Assembly: GCA_021405325.1 (NCBI GenBank) | Contig: QWII01000047.1 | Coordinates: forward strand, 1 to 64,000 | Source of the DNA: Caldilinea sp. CFX5 | Lineage (GTDB): Bacteria > Chloroflexota > Anaerolineae > Caldilineales > Caldilineaceae | Direction: 5' to 3' | Length of the DNA: 64,000 nt | Shown: in pieces, positions 9,497 through 18,848 of the stretch | Position numbering within the stretch: the stretch's first letter is position 1 | Layout of the letters: every line of letters starts with the position of its first letter | Made by a program: the position numbers and the translations under genes | Notes under the pieces: model-generated | Seen by the model: the letters and a program-made list of their open reading frames with translations, nothing else | Databases searched by the model: none | Told to the model about the DNA's origin: nothing

Positions 9497-10336
9497 ATGA
9501 AAAGTCAACACATTCCCATGACCATTGATGAGTTTCATGTCATGCCCCGTAAATTGGGGTGGAAACATGAATATTGGAATGGGCAAGCACATATTACCCC
9601 TAGCCATAGCGGCGTCGTGACAGCCGCCATGCCCGTGCAGCCACGCCCGGTGACACCCAGTTGCACCGTCCGATCGATTGTTGAAGCCGATATGCCAGGG
9701 TTATACACAGCCTACGTTGCCGCGTTTGAAGATACCATCGATTACTGCGACTGGCAGTTGGCTGCCATCCAGAAGGCCGCCGAAGAGACGCTGACCGGTT
9801 ACTTTGCCGGGAGGCGCGGCAAACCTTTGCCGGCTTCCCAGGTCGCCTTGGATCAGACAACGATTATCGGGGCCGCCTTTATTGTCGAGAAGAAGGATGG
9901 GCAACCCTTTCTGGATCTGCTCTTTGTCGTTCCGCAATGGCACCGCAAGGGTGTCGCTACGGCGTTGGTCGGCACGGCCGTAAACCAGTTGGCCGCCGCC
10001 GGCTACCTTACCCTCACCAGCCGTTTCTGGTTGGGCAATGAAGAGAGTCGCGCCTGGCATCATCGCTTTGGCTTTGTCGATGAACCGAATCAATTTCTGG
10101 CCGGCGCCTACTACCGCCACGCCCAATATGAGTTGGAACGGGACGAAATCTTGGGCCATCTCACCCCCGCCGAACGGGATGCCCTGGTCGCCGAACGCGA
10201 GTATTGGAAACGCGAGCGCAAGCGGCTGGAGAAGGAAGAACTAGCCGCGATGAAGATGCTAATGTATAATACAACCACAGATGATACGGCAGCAGATGAC
10301 GCTGACGAGGATGAAGCGGACGAAGATGAAGTGTAG
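9497..10336 (+). CDS. GNAT family N-acetyltransferase with N-terminal Uma2-like leader
   Basis: 279 aa from the ATG at 9497 (a TTG at 9452 is less likely). Residues 1-40 (MTIDEFHVMPRKLGWKHEYW, then NGQAHITPSH) resemble the opening strand-helix of Uma2 nucleases. A GNAT domain follows from about residue 55, with the acetyl-CoA loop seen as VVPQWHRKGVATALVG and the closing strand around GNEESRAWHHRFGFVDEPN. The last 70 residues are a charged helix ending in an acidic Asp/Glu tail. Substrate unknown. Confidence 0.82.
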   Translation: MKSQHIPMTIDEFHVMPRKLGWKHEYWNGQAHITPSHSGVVTAAMPVQPRPVTPSCTVRSIVEADMPGLYTAYVAAFEDTIDYCDWQLAAIQKAAEETLTGYFAGRRGKPLPASQVALDQTTIIGAAFIVEKKDGQPFLDLLFVVPQWHRKGVATALVGTAVNQLAAAGYLTLTSRFWLGNEESRAWHHRFGFVDEPNQFLAGAYYRHAQYELERDEILGHLTPAERDALVAEREYWKRERKRLEKEELAAMKMLMYNTTTDDTAADDADEDEADEDEV

Positions 10337-10362
10337 CCTTGTACGCAAAAGGGAGGCGGCCC

Positions 10363-10725
10363 ATGAGTTTTACCGGCTATCAAGTGATTGAAACTGAAAT
10401 CGGCCCGATGATCAGCGACAGCCGCACGTCTATCTATGATGTGTTGCTTTCACAACAGGAGGGCGACGACTTTTTTGCCATTTGTGTGATTCACAATCTC
10501 AAGCCGTTGCAGGTGCAGGTGGCGCTTGAATACATTGAAGAACATCGCGCCGAACTCGAAGCCGAACTACCGGAATTGCTGGCAAAAAAGGCCGAGAACG
10601 AGCGTTACCATCGTGCCATTGCCGCAGAACGCGAAAAATTGATCGGCGAACTACCAATGACACCTAAACGTGCCGCCTTTTACGCGCTGCGCGAAAAACA
10701 CCGACACTTGTGGAGCGAAAATTGA
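10363..10725 (+). CDS. Small DUF433-like protein
   Basis: 120 aa starting at an ATG with a strong ribosome site (GGGAGG). The arrangement [18 protein letters not shown], then [20 protein letters not shown], resembles the helix-turn-helix-like DUF433 fold, where an early strand pair is followed by a trihelical domain. The remainder is a long charged helix. DUF433 proteins are often antitoxins, but no PIN or other toxin gene lies next to it; the upstream GNAT gene ends 26 bases before its start and may share its transcript. Confidence 0.55.
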   Translation: MSFTGYQVIETEIGPMISDSRTSIYDVLLSQQEGDDFFAICVIHNLKPLQVQVALEYIEEHRAELEAELPELLAKKAENERYHRAIAAEREKLIGELPMTPKRAAFYALREKHRHLWSEN

Positions 10726-10750
10726 ACCATTGCAATCAAGGGAATTTTCC

Positions 10751-12022
10751 ATGAACGAAGTTGTGATTGTCAGCGCTGTGCGGACACCGATTGGGCGGAT
10801 TCGAGGGGCGCTCTCCCAAGTGCGACCGGATGATCTAGCTGCCGTCGCCATCAAAGCGGCGGTGGAGCGCGCCGGTATCGATCCGGCGCTGATCGAAGAA
10901 GTCTACTTGGGGTGCGCCAACCAGGCCGGCGAAGACAACCGCAATGTGGCGCGCATGGGCTTGTTACTGGCCGGTTTGCCGCAGCACGTCGGCGGCGTGA
11001 CGGTCAACCGGCTCTGCGCCAGCGGTCTCAACGCCGTCAACCAGGCGGCGCGGGCGCTGGCTTGTGGCGAAGGGGAAGTCTACGTCGCCGGCGGGGTGGA
11101 GAGCATGACGCGCGCCCCTTATTCGCTGCCCAAAAACCCGGAGGGTTTTGGCCCATCGGGCAATGTGACCATGTACGACACCGCGCTCGGCTGGCGCTAC
11201 CCCAACCCGAAGATGGAGGCGCTCTTTCCCCTGGAAGCAATGGGCGAGACGGCGGAAAATATTTATGAGATGAGTTGCGCCGGTCAGATCGCCGGCGGCA
11301 CAATCACCCGTGAAGAGCAAGATCGCTTTGCGCTCCAGAGTCAACAGCGCGCCGTTCATGCCCTCAACCAGGGCTATTTCAAGCATGAGCTTGTGCCGGT
11401 TGCCATTCCCCAACGCCGCGGCGATCCGCTTCTGTTTGACACCGATGAACATCCCCGCTACAACAAGAGCGCCAACGGCTATGAACTGGCGACCAGCCTC
11501 GACGAGTTGAGTAAATTGCGCCCGGCCTTTCGCAAGGGCGGCACGGTGACAGCCGGCAATGCCAGCGGCTTGAACGACGGCGCTTGCGCACTGGTGCTGA
11601 TGACGCAACGGAAAGCGGACGAACTAGGGATCAAGCCGCTGGCGCGCTGGGTCTGTTCGGCGGCGGCGGGAGTCGATCCGCGGGTGATGGGGCTGGGGCC
11701 GGTCAACGCCACCCGCAAAGCGTTGCAGCGCGCCGGGTTGACCATCGCCGACATTCATTTAGCCGAACTCAACGAAGCCTTTGCCGTGCAAGCGCTGGCC
11801 GTACTGCGGGAACTCGACTTGAGCGAGAGCATCACCAATGTCAACGGCGGTGCGATTGCCCTCGGTCACCCGTTGGGTTGTTCGGGCGCACGTATTCTGA
11901 CCACATTGATTTACGAAATGCAGCGACGCGCAGCGGCTGGCGAAACCATGCGCTACGGTCTGGCGACTCTTTGTGTCGGGGTTGGACAGGGCGAAGCAAC
12001 CATCATCGAACTTGTGAGATAA
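10751..12022 (+). CDS. Thiolase (acetyl-CoA acetyltransferase / 3-oxoadipyl-CoA thiolase type)
   Basis: 423-aa thiolase II family enzyme joining or cleaving 3-oxoacyl-CoA. The nucleophilic Cys lies at residue 89 in [13 protein letters not shown]; the C-terminal active-site motifs are [17 protein letters not shown] and CVGVGQGEA. The central segment [20 protein letters not shown] is like that of PcaF-type thiolases rather than acetoacetyl-CoA thiolases. The ATG at 10751 was chosen over upstream in-frame codons that overlap the preceding gene. It is followed after six bases by a CoA-transferase gene, so the pair probably handles 3-oxoacids such as 3-oxoadipate or acetoacetate. Confidence 0.92.
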   Translation: MNEVVIVSAVRTPIGRIRGALSQVRPDDLAAVAIKAAVERAGIDPALIEEVYLGCANQAGEDNRNVARMGLLLAGLPQHVGGVTVNRLCASGLNAVNQAARALACGEGEVYVAGGVESMTRAPYSLPKNPEGFGPSGNVTMYDTALGWRYPNPKMEALFPLEAMGETAENIYEMSCAGQIAGGTITREEQDRFALQSQQRAVHALNQGYFKHELVPVAIPQRRGDPLLFDTDEHPRYNKSANGYELATSLDELSKLRPAFRKGGTVTAGNASGLNDGACALVLMTQRKADELGIKPLARWVCSAAAGVDPRVMGLGPVNATRKALQRAGLTIADIHLAELNEAFAVQALAVLRELDLSESITNVNGGAIALGHPLGCSGARILTTLIYEMQRRAAAGETMRYGLATLCVGVGQGEATIIELVR

Positions 12023-12028
12023 GCCTTT

Positions 12029-13375
12029 ATGAAAACGGTTCAACAAATTACCGTAGCGGACGCCGCCAAACTGGTAAAATCCGGCGACACCATTCTGGTT
12101 GGCGGTTTCGGCATGACCGGCAACCCAACTCATTTGCTCCATGCCCTGGCGGAAACCGATGTTAGGGGGCTAACCTATGTTGCCAACAACGTCGGCGAGG
12201 CGGGGTTGGGCGGCGGGCGCTTACTGCGCAATGGACAGATTAAAAAGGCGATTGGCTCCTTTTTTACCAGCAATCGCGAAGCCGTGGCCGCGGCGCAATC
12301 AGGCGCGATTGAATTTGAGTTGCTGCCGCAGGGTTCGCTGGCCGAGGCGATTCGTGCCGGCGGGGCGGGCATCGGCGGCTTTTACACGCCAACCGCCGCC
12401 GGTACGGTTCTGGCCGAGGGGCGAGAGACCAGGTCAATCAATGGCAAACGCTATGTTTTCCAACCGGCACTGCGGGGCAATGTGGCGCTCATCCGCGCCT
12501 GGCAAGCCGACACCGCCGGCAACCTGGTCTACCGCATGACGGAGAACAATTTCAACCAGGCGATGGCCATGGCCGCCGATCTGGTGATTGCCGAAGTCGA
12601 GCAGATTGTACCGGTGGGTGAACTAGACCCGAACCAGATCCACACGCCGGGCTGCTTTGTCGATTATCTGGTGCAAGCCCATGTGACGGTGGCCGAGTTG
12701 GGGTCGTCGGCGTCGGTGGCGGCCAGTGTCAAAAAGGTCGATACGGTGCGCATGAATATGGTCAAACGGGCGCTGGCCGAATTACGACCGGGCGATGTGG
12801 TCAATCTAGGCGTGGGCATTCCGACGCTGGTGGCCGATCTGATCACACCGGCGCATGGCATTATCCTGCATACCGAAAATGGCCTGTTAGGCGTCGGGCC
12901 GGAACCGCCGGCCGGCGGGGCGCTCGACTACCCGATCAATGCCAGCAAGATTCCGGTGACGGCGCTGCCGGGGGCCAGCTATTTTGACAGCGCCACTTCC
13001 TTTGCCATGATCCGCGGCGGTCATGTCAACGTGGCGATCATGGGCGGTCTGCAAGTGGACGAGGCGGCCAATCTGGCAAACTGGGCCGTCCCCGGCAAAC
13101 CACTGCTGGGGGTTGGCGGGGCGATGGATCTGGCCTCCGGCGCTGAACGGTTGATTGTGACGATGGAGCATACGACGCGTGAAGGCGAGGCTAAGATCGT
13201 ACCGACCTGCACCTTGCCCTTAACCGCTACCGCTGCCGTCGATGTCGTGATCACCGACCTGGCCGTCTTCCGTTTTTTGGAGGGACAATTAACCCTGACC
13301 GAACTGATGCCGGACGCAACGCTGAATGAAGTACGCGCGAAGACGGCAGCTAGCTTTGTGGAACAACTCGTCTAA
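12029..13375 (+). CDS. Single-chain 3-oxoacid CoA-transferase (fused A and B subunits)
   Basis: 448 aa. Residues 1 to about 220 are the A subunit ([40 protein letters not shown]). After a short linker ([20 protein letters not shown]) comes the B subunit, with the catalytic Glu motif [14 protein letters not shown] and the closing region [14 protein letters not shown]. Bacterial ScoAB/PcaIJ/AtoDA enzymes usually have two separate chains, so the fusion is notable and resembles the layout of mitochondrial SCOT. Translation is coupled to the next gene by a TAATG overlap. Confidence 0.92.
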   Translation: MKTVQQITVADAAKLVKSGDTILVGGFGMTGNPTHLLHALAETDVRGLTYVANNVGEAGLGGGRLLRNGQIKKAIGSFFTSNREAVAAAQSGAIEFELLPQGSLAEAIRAGGAGIGGFYTPTAAGTVLAEGRETRSINGKRYVFQPALRGNVALIRAWQADTAGNLVYRMTENNFNQAMAMAADLVIAEVEQIVPVGELDPNQIHTPGCFVDYLVQAHVTVAELGSSASVAASVKKVDTVRMNMVKRALAELRPGDVVNLGVGIPTLVADLITPAHGIILHTENGLLGVGPEPPAGGALDYPINASKIPVTALPGASYFDSATSFAMIRGGHVNVAIMGGLQVDEAANLANWAVPGKPLLGVGGAMDLASGAERLIVTMEHTTREGEAKIVPTCTLPLTATAAVDVVITDLAVFRFLEGQLTLTELMPDATLNEVRAKTAASFVEQLV

Positions 13376-14409
13376 TGGCTGATCAATCACCACCGGCAAT
13401 GGAGCCGCTGACGCCTGAAGAGAAAGAAAAGTTCTTGGCGCGCGTACGCGCCGAGGGACGGTCGCTCACTTCGGAGGAGCAATATGCTCTCTTTGGCCCG
13501 CCGCGGGAAAGCACCAAACCGGCGCCCCGCCAGGAAAAAGTCGAGGAGATGGCCGCCGCCCCTTTAGATGCCGCCAAACTGGCTCACCTCACCGAAAACT
13601 TTTTCCCGGAGTTAACCAATCCAGGGACGCTACCCTCTATGCGGCTGGTGCAAGGGGTAATCTTTGATTTTGATGACACGCTGGCTTATCTGACTCGCCC
13701 CCTGGACGAATTGATGGCCGAGGGCGCCAAGGCCGCCGAAGCTTACATGCGCAGCACCGGCATGGATCGGCTGCCGACGGACTTCTGGATGCAGATTGTC
13801 GAAGCGCGGCGCTTTGCCCAGGAGAAGTCGGACGAGGAACGGGAAGAGCATATTGCCGACGACGCCATGAGCTTTTTGCTCCAATTCTATGGCTACCCCG
13901 CCAGTCGCATGGACCCGGATGTGCTGCGGCAAGCCGTTGATATTTTTTATGCGCCGGAGATGAGCGCCTGGCGCCTGCATCCGGGTGCGCTCGACACGCT
14001 CAAAGCGCTTCAGGCTGAAAAGTACAAACTGGCGATCCTCGCCAACTACAACTGCGACCGGGTCTTTCAACGCACCATCGACTACCTGGGGCTGCGCCCC
14101 TATCTCGATCTCTGTTTAACTAGCGCCAGCGTTGAATATCGCAAGCCCGACCCGCAAATCTTCAATCTGGTGCTAGAGCGGTGGGATGCGCTGCCGTATG
14201 AGGTTGTCGTCGTTGGCGATGATCTGCGGCGCGACATCCAAGGCGGCATTGAGTTGGGCGCCCTAACTGTGCAGAGCGCCTTCCCAACCAGTAGCCAGGT
14301 GCGATTTGACAATGAAACTCTGGCTAACACCGCAAAACCTGATGCCGTTCTTAATGAATGGACACAACTGCCCGCGCTGATTCATGCGTGGGCGCAACCA
14401 ACCCCATAA
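13375..14409 (+). CDS. HAD superfamily hydrolase with N-terminal extension
   Basis: 344 aa. The phosphatase domain begins near residue 97 with motif [11 protein letters not shown] (nucleophile Asp and acid/base Asp). It continues with an alpha-helical cap, motif III KPDPQIF and motif [13 protein letters not shown]. The 95-residue N-terminal extension is hydrophilic, with a helix-rich start ([17 protein letters not shown]) that resembles no known domain. The start codon overlaps the CoA-transferase stop, so it is co-translated with that gene. Substrate unknown; phosphoglycolate-phosphatase-like activity is possible. Confidence 0.88.
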   Translation: MADQSPPAMEPLTPEEKEKFLARVRAEGRSLTSEEQYALFGPPRESTKPAPRQEKVEEMAAAPLDAAKLAHLTENFFPELTNPGTLPSMRLVQGVIFDFDDTLAYLTRPLDELMAEGAKAAEAYMRSTGMDRLPTDFWMQIVEARRFAQEKSDEEREEHIADDAMSFLLQFYGYPASRMDPDVLRQAVDIFYAPEMSAWRLHPGALDTLKALQAEKYKLAILANYNCDRVFQRTIDYLGLRPYLDLCLTSASVEYRKPDPQIFNLVLERWDALPYEVVVVGDDLRRDIQGGIELGALTVQSAFPTSSQVRFDNETLANTAKPDAVLNEWTQLPALIHAWAQPTP

Positions 14410-14430
14410 GCTGTGATAAAAGAGAAAGCT

Positions 14431-14913
14431 ATGAGCGAACGCAAGACAAAGCCAATCACCGTCAGCCGCCGTTATCCTGCTGCACCGCTGGTGGGTGTTG
14501 GGGTAGTAGTGCTTAATGGCCAAGGGGAAGTGTTGCTCATTAAACGGGGCAAACCACCTCGTGCGGGTGAATGGTCACTGCCCGGCGGATTGATCGATCT
14601 GGGTGAACGACTAGAAGACGCGGCGCGGCGCGAGGTACAGGAAGAGTGCGGCATTACCATTGCCATTGGCGGCTTTGTCGCCACCTTTGAGCCGATCATC
14701 TATGACGCCGCCGGTGAAATCGAATATCACTATGTCTTGATTGACTACTGGGCCACCCACCTGGCCGGTGAAGCGGTCGCCCAGGATGACGCAATGGCGG
14801 TCAGTTGGAGTCCGGTGGAACAGTTGGCCGGATTCATGTTGCGGTCGGAAACCCAGCGGGTCATCCTGACTGCTCACGCCGCCTGGCGCGCTGCCAACGC
14901 CGAGGGACGATGA
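14431..14913 (+). CDS. Nudix hydrolase
   Basis: 160-aa hydrolase of nucleoside diphosphate derivatives. The Nudix box is complete: GLIDLGERLEDAARREVQEE followed by CGI (GX5EX7REUXEEXGU), with the metal-binding Glu residues intact. The preceding strands (APLVGVGVVVLNGQGEVLLI) and the tryptophan-containing GEWSLPGG are typical. A GTG at 14413 could add six residues. It may share the thiolase/CoA-transferase transcript. ADP-ribose or a similar sugar nucleotide are candidate substrates. Confidence 0.9.
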   Translation: MSERKTKPITVSRRYPAAPLVGVGVVVLNGQGEVLLIKRGKPPRAGEWSLPGGLIDLGERLEDAARREVQEECGITIAIGGFVATFEPIIYDAAGEIEYHYVLIDYWATHLAGEAVAQDDAMAVSWSPVEQLAGFMLRSETQRVILTAHAAWRAANAEGR

Positions 14914-14964
14914 GGAAGCAGTGTAGCAACCGCAACATGAATCCAGGTCAATGTAGCAAGCAGG

Positions 14965-15147
14965 CTACTTCTTTTTGTCAGGTTTATACTCGATGTCATA
15001 CTTTTCTTTGAGCAGCCGGCTGGCTTCTTTTTCGAGTTCTTCCTGACTGCGCCCAATTGCCCACCAGGTTGCCGTGACACTGACTAATTCTTGTTTGAAA
15101 GCGATCTCGTTATACGCATCGTCAAACAGACCTTTTGCATCGGCCAT
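14965..15147 (-). CDS. Small conserved protein, paralogue 1
   Basis: 60 aa with a good ribosome site (AAGGAGG). The core ELVSVTATWWAIGRSQEELE matches EIASVTASGWGLGRTQDEIE of the second small protein at 15700-15906, and both continue into a helix (EASRLLKEKYDIEY versus EARRRLKENRDMDY). The two genes are clearly paralogous. No signal or membrane segment is seen. Function unknown. Confidence 0.7.
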   Translation of the reverse strand: MADAKGLFDDAYNEIAFKQELVSVTATWWAIGRSQEELEKEASRLLKEKYDIEYKPDKKK

Positions 15148-15421
15148 GAGCGAACCTCCTTGTGCATGAAACGCAGACCGTTACGGGTGACAAACGCCCT
15201 ACGGTGTAGGGGAGCGACACAGAGATGTTCAATATTTCAGTGATTTAGCGTTGTGGCGAAAGTCCAGCAATAAGGCAGCCCCCCAACAATGAAGCTATTA
15301 CCGACTGTCCACGATATAAATAATACCAGAAAACAAAGTAATTGTATAGCGGCATTTTTATGACAAAATGACGACAATTCATGACAAAAATGACAGCAGG
15401 CCACGGATTATAGATGGTCAT

Positions 15422-15464
15422 CCAAGTGAGAAGTTCGCACAAGGCGCGCGAACTCCTCACTTGG
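15422..15464. repeat. Inverted repeat
   Basis: Arms 15422-15438 and 15448-15464 (core CCAAGTGAGAAGTTCGC) pair with one mismatch around a nine-base loop. It lies in the hairpin-rich gap between the two small paralogous genes and has no T-run. Confidence 0.7.
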
Positions 15465-15500
15465 GCGAAGTCAACCTGGTTTATCGATTAGGCGCCAACA

Positions 15501-15549
15501 AAAAACCAAAGTGCACCAGGCATCTATCACCCGGTGCACTTTGGTTTTT
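15501..15549. terminator. Strong bidirectional terminator-like hairpin
   Basis: 17-base perfect arms at 15501-15517 and 15533-15549 (core CCAAAGTGCACC). The outer arm ends are A5 and T5, giving a T-run on each strand, as in intrinsic terminators. On the minus strand it lies downstream of the small gene at 15700-15906. Confidence 0.75.
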
Positions 15550-15551
15550 TT

Positions 15552-15607
15552 AGGACTTACGCAAGACGGGAATCTGGGCGCCCAGATTCCCGTCTTGCGT
15601 AAGTCCT
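15552..15607. repeat. Loopless perfect 56-base palindrome
   Basis: Two 28-base arms (15552-15579 and 15580-15607), starting AGGACTTACGCAAGACGGGA, are exact reverse complements with no loop. The outer sequence AGGACTTACGCA resembles terminal repeats of several insertion-sequence and MITE families known from cyanobacteria. It may be a collapsed mobile element in which both ends meet. Confidence 0.85.
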
Positions 15608-15699
15608 GTTTTTGTTGCTCTTCACTTCGATGGTGTCAGACAGCAAATGGCAGCGGTCGAATCAGCTATTACCAGGACTACTCGCCATCCACTAGCCAC

Positions 15700-15906
15700 T
15701 TATGACGAACCACTCCGCTTTGGTGCAGGATAATCCATATCGCGATTTTCTTTGAGGCGGCGACGTGCTTCCCGCTCGATCTCGTCCTGCGTGCGACCTA
15801 ACCCCCAGCCGGAGGCAGTGACGCTGGCAATTTCCAACCGATAGGCAATTTCCATCTCACTGTCACTGAAAACCTTCCCCCAACCCGATGGTGATTCCTT
15901 CGCCAT
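15700..15906 (-). CDS. Small conserved protein, paralogue 2
   Basis: 68 aa, ribosome site AGGAG. It shares the ASVTASGWGLGRTQDEIERE core with the protein at 14965-15147, preceded by a short acidic region and ending with a basic, disordered tail. The conserved aromatic Gly-rich GWGLGR turn and the following amphipathic helix suggest a small binding domain. Its partner is unknown. Confidence 0.72.
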   Translation of the reverse strand: MAKESPSGWGKVFSDSEMEIAYRLEIASVTASGWGLGRTQDEIEREARRRLKENRDMDYPAPKRSGSS

Positions 15907-16263
15907 AGTTTCACACTCCTAATTCAGTCAACACAAACGGCAGCTAACGCGCAGCGTCCGCCCTGTTGAGTGACTGTCGCACTTTTACAGCGCAAGGTTG
16001 GGTGTAATCACGGAAACCCAACCACGAAGCACTGCTTGCCAAGTGCGTACCTTCAAACTGAATAATGATGCCGACCATATCCAGTTAATCATACAATATT
16101 ATTTATTCTAGCCAAGTCGTCTGTGAACTAGCTATCAATTGGAAGAACGTAGGGGCGTCCCCTACGGGTTGGTGATTCCGCACTGCATGGATGTTGGGTG
16201 CTTGATGATTGATGGGGCGCCCGCCAGGGGACGCCCCTACGGTTATGGCTGATGGCTGGTAGG
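15907..16263. other. Non-coding gap with a 94-base inverted-repeat element
   Basis: 357 bases. The left part probably contains the promoter of the minus-strand small gene. The right part is occupied by the GTAGGGGCG-type element at 16148-16241. No gene is seen. Confidence 0.65.
16148..16241. repeat. GTAGGGGCG family element with 16-base terminal inverted repeats
   Basis: The ends are CGTAGGGGCGTCCCCT (16148-16163) and its exact complement (16226-16241). The left end is itself palindromic (GTAGGGGCG / CCCCTAC). Related cores lie at 57585-57614 and 61341-61372. The size and ends suggest a MITE-like or REP-like dispersed repeat. Confidence 0.8.
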
Positions 16264-17754
16264 TTACACTGAGCGGGCAATCAACAGATCATAGAGGGCG
16301 ACTTGGCGTTCGATGGCTTGTTGGTGGCGGGCGTGCCGGGTCGCCTCCGGCCAGTAGGTTTGCCCAGTAGTTGGCGGGAGATCGCTGGTTTGTTGAATCA
16401 CGCCCAGTTGTTGTAGGCCCAGCAGCGCAATGCCGCGGCTGGTAATCTCTTTTTCGGTGAGGGCGACGATCGGTTCCCCCAGCGCATCGGCCATGATCTG
16501 TAGCCAGGCGGGCGAACTGAGGAGGCCGCCGCCGCTGGCAATGATCTGGTGTTGCTCGGCAGCCAGGTAGGGTTTGACCCGGCGGTAGATGAGGGAGAAG
16601 CGGTAGGCAATCGCTTCCAAACCGGCTTGAACAATATCAACAGGTTGTGTGTTGAGGGTAAAGCCGATGATGCTGGCGCGGGCGCGTTCATGCCAACCGG
16701 GGGCGCGTTCGCCGGCAACAAAAGGTAACACCGTCAAGCCATGCGCCGCCGGTTCACGCGCCGCCAGTTCTTTTTCCAGTTCATCGGTTGCGGGTAATTG
16801 CATACTTTCCCGCAACCAGGCGAAGAGGTTGCCGCCTTCGGTGGTGGCGCCGCCCAACAAACCCTGGTGACCGGCAACCCGGTAGAGCCACAGCCCGTCC
16901 GGCACCTGCGCCAGACTCGGATCGACGACGACGCGCATGGCGCCCGTCGTGCCGATAGTTAACGCAATCCGGGTCGGGCGATCACAACCACTGCCCAAGT
17001 TCGCCGCCGCGCCATCACCGATGGCGGGATACCAGGGAATCCCGCGCAACGCCGGCCACCGGTCTGCCCAAGGAGATAACAGCCCTTGCAGCGGTTGATT
17101 AACATCCACCAATGGCGAAAGCTGCGCCGGCTGCACCGGCAACGCCGCCAACCAATCCTGATCCCAGGTCAACGACCGGCGGTTGAGCATTCCCGTCCAC
17201 GCCGCCACGCTGTAGCTGACGGCGCGCTGACCTAACAATTGCCAGTAGAGATACTCACCAAAGGAGAGCCAGTAAGCGCTGCGGTTGAACCACTCCGGTT
17301 GAGTACGCGCCAGCCAACGAAAGCGCGCCGGCAAATAGGAGGTATGGATCAAACAGCCGGTGCGATCATGACTGGCGCGCAATCCGGTCGCGCCCAACTC
17401 GTGTCGGATTTGCTCAGCATCCGCCGCATTGCGCGTGTCGGCATAAATAAAAAGCGGCGTCACTGGTTCGCCCGCCCCATTGACTCCCATCACATTGCCG
17501 ACAAAGGTATCGCTTACCACCGCACCGATGGCCTTGGCCCGGTCGCCGGCGCGCTGTAACACCTGATCGATCACCGCAATGACATGGTCAAAGAGATGAT
17601 CAGGCTGAAAGCTTGCGCCACCTTCCTGGGTTGTCTCCAGGTGGTTGGCAACCTGTGCGATACAATCGGGAACCGGTTGGCCGGCGGCATCAAATAATAA
17701 AGCGCGTGTAGAGGTTGTGCCAATATCCAGGGCGAGAACAAACGGTGTTTTCAT
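16264..17754 (-). CDS. FGGY family carbohydrate kinase
   Basis: 496 aa from the ATG at 17754; the open frame continues upstream only through a tandem repeat and that extension is rejected. Kinase hallmarks are seen: N-terminal phosphate loop LALDIGTTSTRALLFD, central PAIGDGAAANLGSGC and the second ATP-site half ALTIGTTGAMRVV, then IIASGGGLLSSPAWLQIMAD near the C-terminus. The pattern is closest to gluconokinase/xylulokinase-like members; the exact sugar is unknown. It ends an operon with a CUT1 importer, so it probably phosphorylates the imported sugar. Confidence 0.9.
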   Translation of the reverse strand: MKTPFVLALDIGTTSTRALLFDAAGQPVPDCIAQVANHLETTQEGGASFQPDHLFDHVIAVIDQVLQRAGDRAKAIGAVVSDTFVGNVMGVNGAGEPVTPLFIYADTRNAADAEQIRHELGATGLRASHDRTGCLIHTSYLPARFRWLARTQPEWFNRSAYWLSFGEYLYWQLLGQRAVSYSVAAWTGMLNRRSLTWDQDWLAALPVQPAQLSPLVDVNQPLQGLLSPWADRWPALRGIPWYPAIGDGAAANLGSGCDRPTRIALTIGTTGAMRVVVDPSLAQVPDGLWLYRVAGHQGLLGGATTEGGNLFAWLRESMQLPATDELEKELAAREPAAHGLTVLPFVAGERAPGWHERARASIIGFTLNTQPVDIVQAGLEAIAYRFSLIYRRVKPYLAAEQHQIIASGGGLLSSPAWLQIMADALGEPIVALTEKEITSRGIALLGLQQLGVIQQTSDLPPTTGQTYWPEATRHARHQQAIERQVALYDLLIARSV

Positions 17755-17774
17755 TGTCGTCAGTCCATAGTCGT

Positions 17775-17838
17775 GTGGTCGCGTGGTCGCGTGGTCGCGT
17801 GGTCGCGTGGTCGCGTGGTCGTGTGGTCGTGTGGTCAC
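17775..17838. repeat. Tandem array of eight 8-base units
   Basis: Five copies of GTGGTCGC, two of GTGGTCGT and a terminal GTGGTCAC lie head to tail. A partly complementary CGCGACCACGCGAC follows at about 17863, so the array can also fold into a hairpin. It lies directly upstream of the kinase start and would be translated as a HATTRPHD-type repeat if an upstream start were used. Such short repeats vary in number by slippage. Confidence 0.85.
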
Positions 17839-17878
17839 GAACAGGGCGAGACGAAACGACTACGCGACCACGCGACGG

Positions 17879-18802
17879 CTATAACTTTAACCCGCTCATC
17901 ACCACGCCGGCGATAAAGTAGCGCTGGGCCACAGCAAAGAGCGCCAACACCGGGATCGACATAATGGCCGCGGCGGCCATGAGCAGATGGTCGCGCGGGT
18001 CGCTGGTTTCCAAAGGCAAGTATTGGAAATAGCGCATCCCCACGGCGGCGGTGTAAAGATATTCGCGGTTGAGATAGATAAAGGGGCCGAAAAAGGCGTT
18101 CCAGTCGCCCAGAAATGTGAGGATGGCAACCGTGGTGAGCGCCGGTTTCATCAGCGGCACCAGCACCCGCCAGAGAATTTGGAACGGGTTGGCGCCGTCA
18201 ATGGTCGCCGCTTCATCCAGATCGCGTGGAATGCTCAGGAGGAACTGACGCAACATAAAGACCATAAAGGCGCCACCCCCCAGCCAACTGCCGATGGTCA
18301 ACGGCACATAGGTGTTGATCAGCTTCAACTGGAACCAGAGCAGGTATTGGGGAATCAGCGTCACCGTCGCCGGAATCATCATCGTGCCCAACATCAAAAT
18401 AAACCAGACCTGCTTGCCGACAAAGTCAAAGCGCGCAAAGGAGTAGGCCGTCAGCGTCGCCGTGAGGATGGTGCCGGGGATGGTAATCAGGACGATAAGG
18501 AAGCTGTTGCCAATCCAGCGGGCAAAGGGGGCAGCTTCAAAGACATCGGCATAATTGCCCCATTGCGGCGTCTCCGGCAAAAAGTGGGGTGTGTAGGAAC
18601 GTAGTTCCTGCCAGGTCTGCAACGAACTGGAGACTGTCCAGAAGAGGGGGAAAGAAAACATCAGTCCGGCCAAGGTCAGGAGCAGATAGGTGATCGTTTT
18701 GCCGATCAAGCGGCGACGCCGGATGGTGTTGTGCAACGAGCGATCGGCGCGCACCGGTCGTGGCGGGATAACGGCGGCGGCGGGTTTGGTCGTGCTTGCC
18801 AT
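17879..18802 (-). CDS. Sugar ABC transporter permease (MalG/UgpE-like)
   Basis: 307-aa CUT1 permease. After a hydrophilic N-terminus, six hydrophobic segments are seen, the first at about residues 33-55 (TITYLLLTLAGLMFSFPLFW). The binding-protein-dependent EAA loop appears as DEAATIDGANPFQILWRVLVPLMKP, contacting the ATPase. The C-terminus RYFIAGVVMSGLKL is characteristic. No ATPase gene lies in the cluster; a shared MsmX-type ATPase elsewhere is likely. Confidence 0.93.
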   Translation of the reverse strand: MASTTKPAAAVIPPRPVRADRSLHNTIRRRRLIGKTITYLLLTLAGLMFSFPLFWTVSSSLQTWQELRSYTPHFLPETPQWGNYADVFEAAPFARWIGNSFLIVLITIPGTILTATLTAYSFARFDFVGKQVWFILMLGTMMIPATVTLIPQYLLWFQLKLINTYVPLTIGSWLGGGAFMVFMLRQFLLSIPRDLDEAATIDGANPFQILWRVLVPLMKPALTTVAILTFLGDWNAFFGPFIYLNREYLYTAAVGMRYFQYLPLETSDPRDHLLMAAAAIMSIPVLALFAVAQRYFIAGVVMSGLKL

Positions 18803-18848
18803 GAGAGTAATCCTGTTCCGTAACTACTAAGCCACCCCCTCCTACCCT

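Larger units (their letters stand above)
15148..15699. other. Hairpin-rich non-coding gap
   Basis: 552 bases between the two small paralogous genes. No convincing gene is seen. It holds three separate inverted repeats: 15422-15464 (17-base arms, one mismatch), a strong terminator at 15501-15549 and a loopless 56-base palindrome at 15552-15607. The first 250 bases are AT-rich with no recognised feature. Confidence 0.7.

Noticed and set aside
17755..17838. N-terminal extension of the FGGY kinase through the GTGGTCGC array
   Set aside because: The family N-terminus begins at MKTPFVLALDIG; the extension is translated repeat.
17775..17838. Tandem repeat as a CRISPR array
   Set aside because: Units are eight bases with no spacers; there are no cas genes nearby apart from the unlinked Cas4-like orphan.
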